A stretch of 24,284 bases of DNA. Origin: Psilocybe azurescens (Eukaryota; Basidiomycota; Agaricomycetes; Agaricales; Agrocybaceae). Positions 1 to 9,508 of this stretch are shown piece after piece. The DNA lies in NCBI GenBank assembly GCA_023853785.1, contig JAJIRX010000252.1, forward strand, positions 1-24,284. Direction: 5' to 3'. How positions within the stretch are numbered: position 1 is the stretch's first letter; every line of letters begins with the position of its first letter. A program made the translations under genes and the position numbers. Below the pieces are notes generated by a model that worked only from the letters and a program-made list of their open reading frames with translations, made no database searches and had not been told where the DNA came from.

Positions 1-236
1 CTCGGATATTTTTGCAATTGCAGATAACTCGAGTACCCCATTAGAATTTATCGGTATTCTTTGGAGGATTTCCGTGCATTGCTTAAATACTCAACATAGG
101 GCGTGGAGAAACTGGTCCTTCCCTTTTTTTCTGCAGCTGAATTGTATTTTTATCATCTTCCTTTAATTTCTTCACAGCAGCGTCCGTGACGCTAGCATTC
201 GTTTATTGCTTGTCCAAATCTCAGCTCTTGAACACC

Positions 237-658
237 ATGCCAGCGCTCGAAAATTATGACATTTTCCTTGACCTCACGAATGATATGCACGATCCAGTCT
301 CCATCCAACTTCTCAGAGACTATGACAGACAAGCCGGTCGCGTCGTTCTGCTTTATCCAGCAGAGAGCCTTACTCTCATCCTCGAATCAGGATCGTCATA
401 CCAATACGCCGTCAAATCTCGCACTAAAGTCGCAAATGTGACGTGAGTAGCGCGTTGTTCAATGTATGGGAAGGTGCTTAGACTAATCCTATTTATTTCA
501 GAGCTAGATCATGGAAAGATATAACTTGTTCCATCTCCCAACTATTCACGGGAAACTCAATGGACTCGTTGTCGTCATCAGTCTCCTCAGCTGCGAGCGG
601 AGTACGAGTCGACCGTCTATGGAGAGATCATCGATTTAGCATATGGAACGAGGCCTAG
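237..658 (+). CDS. Small hypothetical protein, two exons
   Basis: I do not recognise this protein. The model is exons 237-442 and 502-658, joined across a canonical intron (GTGAGT donor, TTTCAG acceptor), giving 120 residues and reading intact to TAG. The ATG at 237 is preceded by AACACC, a reasonable fungal start context. The N-terminal two thirds is mixed polar/hydrophobic with likely beta strands (around GRVVLLYP and LTLILESG). The C-terminal part is serine-rich (SSSVSSAASG) and ends in a basic-aromatic tail. There is no signal peptide, transmembrane helix or catalytic motif. It is one of three genes here without a frame break. It could be a lineage-restricted basidiomycete gene; an additional upstream exon before base 1 cannot be excluded. 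Confidence 0.55.
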
Positions 659-1213
659 CACTGGCACTAGATTCCATTTCTCTAACTGTAGGTGTTTCCT
701 TCGTTGAACACTATTGCCCCCTTTGCTCACCATCACCTTGCTGCTTACAGGGTTAGGGATCCTGCATAAGAAGTGCCATTTAATTACATACTTGTAAAAT
801 ATTTTTATGATAATCCAGGATACGATTAATTTATGAGATCGTTCGTATCTGCATTACTGGAAATCAAGTCATAAGACCAATCTCAAGAAAAGCTGACGCC
901 TTCCAAAGCTCGCGAGCTTCCTTCAGTCCGGTCTTCGGCGATAAGGAGTAAGGCATAAGCGTCCTTTTCCACCGTAACGACCGAGATCAAGGAACCTGTT
1001 GCGCAAAAGTTTGCTATCTTCTGTGAATCTTGGATTGTAAAACATGCGCATCAAAGAGCGATACGAAAGGGAGGAATAAATAAACGAGGTCGGATTAAGG
1101 AGATAAAATAACTTATTACATCACTCAAGTACATGCACGCCTCTGTCACAAGAGTAAAATGTCGCTGAGATGGGCCAAAGGTATGCAAAGTCAAGGGAAT
1201 TTGAATCCTTCTG
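659..1213. other. Intergenic, convergent 3' ends
   Basis: No gene is visible between the stop of the small orphan gene and the stop of bL17m on the opposite strand. The stretch should hold both 3' untranslated regions. The only structure I see is a perfect 14-bp palindrome at 906-919, listed separately. Confidence 0.5.
906..919. repeat. 14-bp perfect palindrome AAGCTCGCGAGCTT
   Basis: The sequence is self-complementary over all 14 bases with no spacer, and its core is the octamer CTCGCGAG. Eleven bases (AGCTCGCGAGC, 907-917) recur exactly at 14213-14223. It lies in the gap between two convergent genes, so a promoter role for either neighbour is not obvious. Confidence 0.7.
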
Positions 1214-2223
1214 TCAAAGCATTCTCCATGCTATATACAGGAGCTTTTTCCGTCTCGACGGTGTTACACCCTGCGCAAGAGCACCGCGTGCCACGACAAG
1301 TGCGGGTCGCTCTTCGCCAATTCGTTTGTAGCCGGCACGACGGCGAGGCGCAGGAGTAAGCGAATTTTGTTCCTTCAAATCGTCGTGGACGGATTTATAC
1401 GCCAGAGGAGTAGCAAGCAATTCATCCTGTGATTTCGCATGAACAACCGATGCAACTTTCAATGAACCAAATTTACCGCGTAAGTTGATGCTTTTTGCTC
1501 AGGGCAGTAATTGCATCAGCACCTCTGTACCGGAGAATCTTCTGGACGTTCCACCGCGTCTTTGATCGCAATACACCCTTCTCTTTGACATCCATCTTTC
1601 GTTCTAATCGCAGAACCTGCAGAGCTTTATCGCCTCCGTCGTTCAAGATTTGTTCGGGGCGAGCAGTCCGCAGTTTGTCCTTTAGCAGTTCCCATCCGAT
1701 AGCTCTCGAAGTCATTTCCCATCTCAAGTCCCGTGGATTGTCGACAAGTTCGAGAATGGCATGCGGGGCATTGTCACCTTGTCGGTTACCGAACTTGTGT
1801 ATGCGCGTATACCCTCCAGGGCGTTCCCGCATATCGTTGAGCAAACGTAGAGAATAATTTCGACAATGCTGTGGGTTTCAGCAGGGAAGGCAGAGAGCGC
1901 GTTCGCGCGCGCCATTGTCCCCTTTTTGCCCATGGTAATGATCTGGAGAAGTTGTGAGAACCGAACGGCGACGACAGTTTTGACGACGAAGAATAGAATT
2001 AATAATAACCTTTTCAGCCAGTCTGGCTGTATCTCGTGCTTTGGGTAAAGTGGTTTTGATTTGTTCATGTTCAAATAATGAAGTGACTAGATTTCTATGA
2101 TAGTGTTTGTTAGAAGAGAGTATGTATACCAACGTCGTACGAAGGTGCATTGGCTAACCGTAACATAAGCATTCTATGTGATGAAGTTCTTGAGAACTTT
2201 CGGAAGGCGATTCCATGCTTCAT
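1214..2223 (-). CDS. MRPL17: Mitochondrial large-subunit ribosomal protein bL17m
   Basis: Structural protein of the mitochondrial 54S subunit, orthologous to bacterial L17 (yeast Mrpl8). Exons from the start: 2223-2159, 2094-2010, 1942-1477, 1426-1214. The start MKHG..RK and the signature [20 protein letters not shown] are diagnostic, followed by the ERPGGYTRI block and [11 protein letters not shown]-terminal extension of over 100 residues goes beyond the bacterial protein, as is common in fungi. The corrected length is about 275 residues. The third exon breaks frame three times: one surplus base in the GGG at 1884-1886, one surplus in the CCC at 1826-1828, and one missing near 1490-1491. Removing or adding these restores a continuous L17 and correct splice phase. 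I read the breaks as assembly errors, not decay. Confidence 0.93.
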
Positions 2224-2467
2224 GATGACACGTCGCGAGAATTAGCAAGGTAGGACGGACGGAGGTACTGTGTTGGCGTCAAAAATATTGACTTATGTAA
2301 GCACATATGCCAGTGAAGTCAAGTTTTCAACAACCGTCAACATTCTTATTACTCTCCCAACATCATGGTCCATGCACTCATCAATCCGAGGAAGAAACGT
2401 TATGTGTTTATTCGAAATGCTAGTAACACGTTCGAAAGAATGGCTCAAACGAAAAGTCTATATTCAG

Positions 2468-3765
2468 CTACCCTGCGAACTGGCCTCGCTGTACACCCTG
2501 AAAAAGACTAGACAGGTCCACCTGAAAGATGTGACCTGAATCAGGGTAATTTTGTTGGAGACTTGCATCTCCTCCTATCGCCCCGCAGTGGGCAGTAGTG
2601 ACGAACATGATATCGTTCTTGGGCCCTGAGAAATTTTGCGGTCAGAGAGGTATGGCGAAGGTGTAGACACCGGTTTACGCACCCCCAAAACAGCAAGAAG
2701 TGATATTCAAGGCAGTGGGGAACAGGAGCTGGAAGTCAACGCTACCTTCCTTGTCGAAACGTACAATACGGGACCCTCCCCACCTTCGAATTCGGTGTGA
2801 GTTACTACATTAATGAAGAGCTGCCCAGCATACCGTGCACTCAGACGCCTCCAGCATCGTCAACGCACAAGCCATCACAGTACGTTTTTTCGGCAAATCC
2901 CTTTTCTATGGCATCCACAAAGACTCGCTTATTGCTTAGTTCTCCTTCGTTGTAGTCATAGGCATAGATTTTGTTGACCAATGAGTCGGTGAAATAACTG
3001 ATGAGATAAACATTATTCTTCTCAAGGACCAATGAAGAAAACAAGCGCTCACAAAGTCTTCTCATCGGCGCTCCAGCCTAGACCGTTGGAATCCTATGAC
3101 AAAAATGACATCAGAAATGCTAAAACAAGCTTCAGAAGCAAACGTGCCGTAAATGGACCTTCATCTACTATTTTGCAAGAGCTTGTCGCAGGATCATATT
3201 TGTAAAGCTGCCCCGGAATACCTTCCTCTTTGTTGTAAAGGGTCCCAGCAAAGAAGCGACCTTTGCTGTCGCAACCGCCGTCGTTAAAGCGCGTGAAAGG
3301 CATATATTCGGAAGATAGAGGTTTGTAGAGGTAAGAAATTTTTGAATCTCCTTTCAATAAAGCGAAGCCCTGAGCTGCAGCACAGGCCAGCTAGTTGAAA
3401 GCAAGTTGTTAAATTTAGCAAGACCCTAACGTGTATCACGTACTCCTGCGGCATCGCGTCGTAAAGCCAAGCAGCATACCGCTTCGTCGTATTCTTCAAA
3501 GGATATCTCACAATTCAGTATGTTAACGTGAAAGACCTGGCATCACAGATGATGAGAGGCGATCACAGAATGACCGTGAAGAGGAGTTGTCACCTTCTTT
3601 TCCGAAATATCGACAAAATGCAAAAGCGACGTTGATGGATCGTACACGGGACCTATTAACTATGAGTTAATACATAGCAATGCAGGTCCAGTGCGCACCC
3701 TCTCCTAAGATACAGCCGACTTTGAGCCAGGGACGCTCAACAATGATTTCTCGTTTGCCTGACAT
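2468..3765 (-). CDS. SMP-30/gluconolactonase/regucalcin-like protein
   Basis: Six-bladed beta-propeller of the SMP-30 family, a divalent-metal-dependent lactonase-type enzyme or calcium-binding protein; the substrate is unknown. Exons: 3765-3699, 3652-3594, 3536-3444, 3390-3148, 3093-3053, 2997-2834, 2783-2683, 2625-2468. Family landmarks occur in order: GEGPVYD (Glu22, metal ligand), FNDGGCDSKGRFFAG, SNGLGWSADEKT (Asn ligand), YFTDS (Asp ligand), YCDGLCVDDAGGV, GGSRIVRFDKEG and an FVTTAH strand near the end. The corrected length is 308 residues, normal for the family. The fourth intron appears to start with GC (3147) rather than GT. One base is missing near 2842, where the conserved VWSAR run would otherwise hit a stop; with it restored, total exon length is divisible by three. 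No signal peptide, so probably cytosolic. Confidence 0.9.
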
Positions 3766-4160
3766 GGTTAGTAGGGGCTGGGGTGCCTCTGTGCCCAATA
3801 AGTGGGATTCAGACTACTGGTGCATTGATCTTCTTATAGGCTGACGAGGCCACTGAGAGAAGACCCACTGTCTCGTTATATGACCGAGATGGTCGTTCCT
3901 GCATCGGAAGTCGCCGGACTATGAGGTCGAAAGCAGAGGACTCATGCGACCGCCAAAGCAGATGATTCGACGGAACACTGTCGAGAGCTTCCAAATTGAA
4001 AAGAAAAGCAAAAAGGTAACATCTCTATTGATCATACCGCGTCACATCGATCATCTCTCAAGTCAAGACACTCGAGAATAGCTATTAGAGAGAATCGGGA
4101 TTGGTGGAAGCAATGTACAGTACGGGTTATTCCGAGCCGTAAGCTATTCTTCTCCAACTT
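3766..4160. other. Intergenic, upstream of the SMP-30 gene
   Basis: This stretch lies between the ACP terminator side and the SMP-30 start, both genes on the minus strand. It should hold the SMP-30 promoter. A 61-codon open frame (3809-3994, minus) has no recognisable motif and I do not count it as a gene. I see no TATA box or repeat that I can defend. Confidence 0.4.
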
Positions 4161-4759
4161 TTAGTGGGCTGCAACGCGGAAAAGACAGGCGGTTAGCCAA
4201 AAGAGAAAACGGTCAATCAGAAGAGGCCCATACCTTCAGGAGATTTTGCGATATAGTCAATGGCTAGGGAGTGGGTTAATTGGGAATTGCCGTGAAGTCC
4301 ACAACGTGTAATAACACGTACCTTGTTGGACCGTTGTAATTTCGTCTGCCTCAGCATCAGGGATCTCGATTGAGAACTCCTGAACGGTTCTAGTGGTTAA
4401 CGTGTTGCGTTTGAAGCGAGAAACACGTCCGCACCTCTTCAACTGCCATCATCACTTCGACTGCATCCAAACTGTCGAGTCCCAGGTCTTTACTGAAGGA
4501 AGCGCTGGTGGTCAGCTGAGCGCGCCCCAGGAGTTCAGTGACAGCATTAATGACATTGAAGGAAGATACACACCTTTGCTGGGTTAATCTTCTCGTAGCC
4601 CTTCAATGTTTCAAGGATACGGGATGTGATGACGTCCTTGGACAATGGTCCACCTGCAGAGTACATGGCGCGAGGAATCCATCTTGTTTGAAGAGTTGGG
4701 GTTGTTCGGGCAATGTATGAGATGGCAGCAGCTCTTGGGATAAGACGAGCGAGAGACAT
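4161..4759 (-). CDS. ACP1: Mitochondrial acyl carrier protein
   Basis: Carries growing acyl chains on a 4'-phosphopantetheine arm in mitochondrial fatty acid synthesis (lipoate precursor) and is an accessory subunit of complex I and of Fe-S cluster LYR partners. Five exons: 4759-4574, 4515-4435, 4379-4322, 4263-4234, 4168-4161, total 363 nt, 120 residues, frame intact. The first 40 or so residues are an Arg/Ala/Ser-rich mitochondrial presequence (MSLARLIPRAAAISYIARTT). The carrier core holds the attachment motif DLGLDSLDAVEVMMAVEEEF, with Ser77 as the pantetheinylated residue, then IPDAEADEI and a final helix AIDYIAKSPEAH. The last coding exon is only 8 nt including the stop. It is divergent from RPL16 across a 567-bp promoter region. 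Confidence 0.96.
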
Positions 4760-5326
4760 TATGTATATAATTTACTCAAGAGTCAAGGTTGAGTTGCAAC
4801 TCCAAAAACGACTCGGCCAAGACGTGACCAATTGCTAGGTCAACCCGGCGTTGTCCGAATATTCGGCATATATAAATAAAACTAAGTATATCTGATATTA
4901 TGTATAAAAAACTATAAATAGACATAATTTGTCGCGGAGTACAGAAATTGACAGTAAAATGCATTACAATCTTCAACGTAAATCTCAACACAATAGAACA
5001 GTATGAGAAGCAAAATCAAGGTATTTATACAATTTTATGAGTCCAAGCGAAGTGAAAATATGTCTTTGAAGATGAGTAAAGATTGGAAAGTGAGATCCGG
5101 AAATTGCCGAAATGAACTATGCAGTATGCACATAAGGTTTGAGGTCTGTTAAGCCACATTGGTTTCCCAAGTCGGCGTAAACGTTCAACTCCTCAAGGTA
5201 CGAGACGTCTAGCTCACTTCATTATCCAGTACTAAATTATACCCTCTTTGAACCCCACAGGTCCGTACGGAATCTGTATACCGAGTTTCTCCAAAAACTA
5301 ATCGTTTCGGCGCGTAGATCACGACA
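4760..5326. promoter_or_regulatory. Divergent promoter region ACP1 / RPL16
   Basis: The 567 bp between the two divergent starts must contain both promoters. The ACP1-proximal half (about 4860-4990) is AT-rich with TATATAAATA-like sequence at 4868-4877; the RPL16-proximal half has mixed composition. No element can be assigned with certainty by eye. Confidence 0.45.
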
Positions 5327-6104
5327 ATGGCCACCTTTTCGTCGACACCCATCGTTATTGATGGCAAGGGTCACCTCCTTGGTCGATTGGCTTCAATCAT
5401 CTCCAAGCAGATCCTCTCTGGACAGAAAATAGTGGTGGTGAGGTGTGAGGAAATTAACATTTCCGGTAGCTTCTTCCGAAACAAGGTATGTTGACTGTTT
5501 TGTGCAATATAGATATATACAGCTGAACTTGAGATGTGCAGCTCCGCTACCACAATTTCCTCCACAAACGCCACATTGTGAACCCCAAAAAGTCTGGTCC
5601 CTTCCATCACCGTGCCCCTCCAAGATCCTCTACCGTGCCATCCGGGGTATGACCCCACACAAGAGCGCCCGTGGTGCTGCTGCCCTCGAGCGCCTCAAGC
5701 TCTTCGAAGGTGTTCCCCACCATACGATAAGAAGAAGCGAATGGTGGTCCCTGAAGCTCTGCGAGTGTTGAGGTTGAAGCCGGGACGCAAGTACTGCACT
5801 GTCAAGGTATGTCATCAACAACAGTAGTATAGCGCATGGGATGGTTTTATTTACACGGACACCAGCGTCTCTCGCACGAGGTTGGTTGGGGATATAAGGA
5901 TGTTGTTGATCGTCTTGAGGAAAAGAGAAAGATCAAGGCCCAGGCATTCCACGAGCGCAAGGTATGTTACATTTTGTACAGATGCAATAATATCAGACTT
6001 TGTGCTCACGAACGACCACCCAGCTGACCGCTGTCAAATTGCGCCAAAAGGCTGTCGCAGACTCTGCACCATCGTTCGAACAGCTCACCCAACTGGGATA
6101 CTAG
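5327..6104 (+). CDS. RPL16: 60S ribosomal protein uL13 (L13a/L16)
   Basis: Cytosolic large-subunit ribosomal protein. Exons 5327-5485, 5542-5806, 5866-5961, 6024-6104. The start [20 protein letters not shown] and the block [20 protein letters not shown] identify uL13, followed by [40 protein letters not shown] and a short Lys/Arg-rich tail. The corrected length of 200 residues matches the family. The second exon lacks two bases: a C in the CCCC at 5615-5618 (between RAP and SKILYR) and a C in the CCCC at 5715-5718 (before PPYDKKK). With both restored the exon is 267 nt and in phase. An essential protein with two breaks in C runs strongly suggests sequencing error. Introns are too short to host snoRNAs. 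Confidence 0.96.
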
Positions 6105-6444
6105 AGTAGTCACTTGCTAATTCGAGAGTCTTTGTCGGCGTCCTTTTCGCATTATGCATACTATGTACTACACTAGCCGGGGCATGACCTGTAGCTGATG
6201 ATATGACACATGCAATCCATCACACATGAAGTTGAAAGGCCGTATATAAGAGAAATGAAATAATACAATAATGTGATGTAATGAGTCAGAGTAAAGAGCG
6301 CTGACCGAGAAGAGTGACTCGGGCAATTCCGAAGGAAGAAAAGAGATTTCGGGAGGAATATTTGGATTTTATTCTTTTACTCTTACCAGCCGATTTCTCG
6401 TTTTTCTCCTCCTCCTCCTTTCTCCTCCTTCCTCCCACTCCATC
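6105..6444. promoter_or_regulatory. Intergenic with CU-rich leader of the KH gene
   Basis: This holds the 3' end of RPL16 and the promoter and leader of the KH-domain gene. From 6401 to 6436 the plus strand is an uninterrupted 36-base pyrimidine tract (repeated CTCCT units), ending 8 bases before the ATG at 6445. CT-rich tracts before start codons are common in fungal promoters. Here the downstream gene encodes a poly(C)-binding-type protein, which makes the tract a possible target of its own product (inference). Confidence 0.5.
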
Positions 6445-7574
6445 ATGCCCTCCGACTCCTCCAGACACGAAAATGGTATCTGTTTCTTTTTTCAATCAAT
6501 TATTTATCATATCACTTATTTTCCGATATTCCGCAGCCTCTCCAGCCCAGTCCCGATCTCCTTCGCCCTCTCCTCACGACACTCTCACTCTCCGCGCCCT
6601 CGTCAGCACAAAGGACGCCGGCGTCATCATTGGAAAGGCCGGAAAAATGTTGCTGATTTGAGAGATCAGACTGGCGTCAAGGCTGGCGTCAGCAAAGTCA
6701 TCCCCGGCGTCCATGAACGTGTTCTCACAGTTACTGGCTCTGTCGAGGCTGTCTCCAAGGTTCGTTCTTTTTAACCCCGTGTTTTTTTTAATCTGTTATT
6801 TAATTTCGATTTCTCTGCAGGCATACAATCTCATTATCTCCCAGCTCGTATCCTCTACCCCTTCTTCTCCCGTTACGACATCGTCCCCTTCTCTCCATAC
6901 CTCTATCCGCCTCTTGATCTCGCACAACTTGATGGGCACCATCATCGGTCGCAATGGTCTCAAAATAAAAGCCATCCAGGACGGTTCCGGTGCTCGCATG
7001 GTCGCCTCGAAGGAGATGCTCCCTCAGTCCACTGAGCGCATCGTCGAAGTCCAGGGTTCTCCCGAGGCTATTGGACGGGCGGTGGAGGAGATCGGTAAAT
7101 GTCTGTTGGAAGACTGGGAACGTGGTCTTGGAACAGTTCTCTTCCACCCTGGACCTAGCGACGAGCGCAGCGGCAATCGTCGTGGGCACAACTATTCCTC
7201 TTCTTACACAGGTTCTCGCCGTGGCAATGGCGATGGCCGCGCGTCCCCCGGGATCACCTAAAAACGCCCATTCTCCTGTCTCGAGTCCGCCATCTGCGAA
7301 TCTGCGCACTCAAAATATCTCCATTCCATCTGACATGGTTGGTTGCATCATCGGACGGAGTGGAACTAAAATCACCGAAATACGCCGTTTGTCCGGTTCC
7401 AAGATCTCCATTGCGAAGGCTCCCCATGATGAGACTGGCGAAAGGATGTTCACCATCGTAGGCACTCCTGAAGCCAACGAAAAGGCCTTGTTCTTGCTCT
7501 ATAACCAGTTGGAAAGCGAGAAGGAGAGGAGAGTTGGAAGGGAAGCTCAGCAACAAGCCGAGATCCAGGATTGA
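6445..7574 (+). CDS. Triple KH-domain RNA-binding protein (PCBP/Rnc1/PBP2-like)
   Basis: Sequence-specific RNA-binding protein with three type I KH domains, the layout of poly(C)-binding proteins, S. pombe Rnc1 and yeast Pbp2; such proteins control mRNA stability and translation. Exons 6445-6475, 6537-6759, 6821-7574. GXXG loops are visible in each domain: VIIGKAGK (KH1), TIIGRNGLKIK (KH2) and CIIGRSGTKIT (KH3). KH2 and KH3 are joined by a Gly/Arg/Ser-rich linker around GNRRGHNYSSSYTGSRRG. The corrected length is 335 residues. Two breaks occur: one A missing in the run at 6643-6647, immediately after the KH1 GXXG loop, and one surplus C in the CCCCC at 7245-7249 in the linker. Both sit in homopolymers, and correction gives continuous domains and consistent splice phase. 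Exact orthology is uncertain. Confidence 0.92.
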
Positions 7575-8135
7575 TTCCAACAAGGTGGTTGAGATAGCCA
7601 AAGGCTCCAACATCCTTCACGTCTCTGGATGACTCGCGGCAGGATGAATTGGTGAGATCGGGTAGACCTCGAGAATCTCGACCATTGGCATTCTCGTTTT
7701 CCACTTTATCGCAAATTTTCTTCAATCTTTTGACTGCTCTTTCCTGAATCTCCTTCCTCGTCCTTCTTAGCACCTTCCAGTCCACCACTTCTTGATCCAT
7801 ATTTACCGTCCGCCAAAACTATCGAACGTTTATGCTGTACCGCTTCCGATTATGCGCGTTTTCGCTTCGATAATGCTCTCCTTTCTCCTCCCTCTCCATT
7901 GTCCTTACTACGTGCTCGTTGACTCCATTTATGATATTGCTTTCGTCGTGTACTTGCTACGTATATCATAGATTAGTCACCCAAAATGCCATGAAATGAC
8001 CCCTGCCAATCTGAGATCTCATTAGTTGAATTATCTATGTTCCTCGCTGTGACGCGCCAATCTCAAAAGATCATGTGATGGCTTCAGCAGGCATCGTTTC
8101 AATTTGAAATTGAAATAATATTGAAAAAAGCGATC
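7575..8135. other. Intergenic, 3' UTR of KH gene and promoter of NUFIP1-like gene
   Basis: No gene is supported here. A minus-strand open frame (7450-7800) starts with a Lys/Arg/Glu-rich segment but runs antisense into the third KH domain and matches no family I know. The rest should be the KH 3' UTR and the upstream region of the next gene. Confidence 0.45.
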
Positions 8136-9481
8136 ATGTCTTCCTTACCACCTCCTCATCCTTCTCTCCCTCTTCCACCACAGCCTGCCGCTTCATCCTC
8201 AACTCGTTTGCCCCAGAATACACACCCTGCCATCTCTTACCCATCATACTATAACTCACACTATGTCCAGGCCTATTCACAGCTTGAACCGGCTGCTGTT
8301 GCTCATTCAAACGAATACATAGCCCAAACCCAAAATGTGAACTATGCTATGCAGTGCAATCCCTCAGGGGTAGTAAATAGTTTTGCACCTCGTCCAATTT
8401 GGTACGAGTCAGGTAACAACCGCTGCACCCATCCTGGCTGTACTTTCACCGGGTCTGCCAAAACGGTGGAAGTTCATATGATGGATCGCCATCTCATATA
8501 CCCTCCTGGGTGGGACAAGCGGAAGAAGTCCGAATGGGACGCTGATCCAAGTTTGAAAGGGTACGCATGTATTCACCTTTTTCTTTGATGACTATATATA
8601 AATAAGATTTTACCTTCAGAAAACCCATACCTATCCAAGGAACAAATGTGGTTTTGGACTCCCCGAGGTGTTGGAGGCTTGGATAGCAGAGCGTAAAAGA
8701 CGCTTTCCTACCTCCAGCCACGTGGAAGACAAAAAGCGCAAACTTCAGGAAGCAGTAGCTCGCGGCCAGCTCGACATTGTAGACAACGGCCGGGGTTATA
8801 AACGTCCGAAAGTCGAAAATTCTGATCCTTACAGTCGCGACGAAACGAGGCGCGATAAACGCCCCAATAATCATCAGAAAAGTCGTGCCAAACAAGAGGA
8901 CGGACAAAATAGAACGCAGGATTCTGGATGGCCTAGAAGGACTCAGAATGATGCTCGCGTTCCAGAGACCAAAAAGTGATCGCTTTACAAACTGTTTCTT
9001 CCAATTCTGGGTCTGGGTTTGATGACGAAGACGAAGATGGAGATGGAGGAGCACCTAAAGCAGTCTCCTCAAAAATCGCACCCCCGATGGCTTTTTCGAT
9101 TGATCAAAATGTTCAGGCGCCCGTCAAAGAGAGTTTCAGTACATCTTCAGCTTCGACAAAAGGTGCTAATGCCAAGCGAGTTGTATTGCAACCAAAGTTA
9201 CTGCCCAAGAATCCATTTGGTTCACGTCCCACCCTTCTACGCAATGTAAGTAAACTCTTGCGCCTTTCTGTATTCATGTTTACATTTCACAGTTACTTCT
9301 ACCTGAGATAAAGGTTACCGTCTCTAATCTGTCTCAGGCTATTCGATTCATCGTGGACAATGATTTTCTCCGTAATGTGGAACTGAAACCTGGACAAGCT
9401 GACGACAATAATAAAATACAAGTTGTTGGATTAGATCAGAATGTGCAAGAGAGTACGAGCGGTCCCATTAGGTCCCATTAG
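8136..9481 (+). CDS. NUFIP1-domain C2H2 zinc-finger protein
   Basis: Probable assembly factor for box C/D snoRNPs (NUFIP1/Rsa1 family), which bridges Snu13-type proteins and the R2TP chaperone in the nucleus. Exons 8136-8560, 8620-9245, 9293-9481. The N-terminus is Pro/Ser-rich and disordered. A zinc finger of form C-x4-C-x11-H-x4-H follows (CTHPGC..HMMDRH). The hallmark NUFIP1 motif IPIQGTNVVLDSPEVLEAWI then runs into ERKRRFPT, followed by a basic, acidic and low-complexity region and a C-terminal helix SNLSQAIRFIVDNDFL. The corrected length is 413 residues. Missing bases: one C in the CCCC at 8661-8664, inside the NUFIP1 motif, and one A in the AAAAA at 8971-8975. I chose ATG 8136 (MSSLPPPHP) as the first in-frame ATG. 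The stop lies only 27 bp from the stop of the convergent M16 gene. Confidence 0.9.
9461..9480 (+). repeat. 10-bp tandem duplication at the NUFIP1-like stop codon
   Basis: GGTCCCATTA occurs twice with no spacer. The reading frame enters the second copy shifted by one base, and that copy together with the following G supplies the TAG stop. Without the duplication the gene would end two codons earlier, again at TAG. Confidence 0.85.
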
Positions 9482-9508
9482 TTAGTTGGCAATATAAGCT
9501 ATCCACGA

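Noticed and set aside
1495..1857. 120-codon plus-strand frame over bL17m
   Set aside because: It lies antisense to the conserved L17 domain and its composition (Ser/Arg-rich) is that of a shadow frame.
1214..2223. bL17m as a pseudogene because of three frame breaks
   Set aside because: The breaks are single bases in short runs, the protein on both sides is highly conserved, splice sites are intact, and unrelated essential genes show the same kind of break.
3809..3994. Short frame upstream of the SMP-30 gene
   Set aside because: Sixty-one codons with no motif, no partner exons and no reason to prefer it to promoter sequence.
5542..5806. Programmed ribosomal frameshifting in the uL13 gene
   Set aside because: Two losses of a C in C runs have no slippery heptamer or pseudoknot context, and uL13 is read in one frame in other eukaryotes. 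Sequencing error is simpler.
6800..7309. 169-codon open frame antisense to the KH gene
   Set aside because: It is the complement of a GC-rich, strongly coding exon. Arg- and Gly-rich composition is typical of such shadows.
7450..7800. Minus-strand open frame with a Lys/Arg/Glu-rich start
   Set aside because: It overlaps the third KH domain in antisense, has no recognisable motif and no splice support. Probably a chance frame over a 3' UTR.
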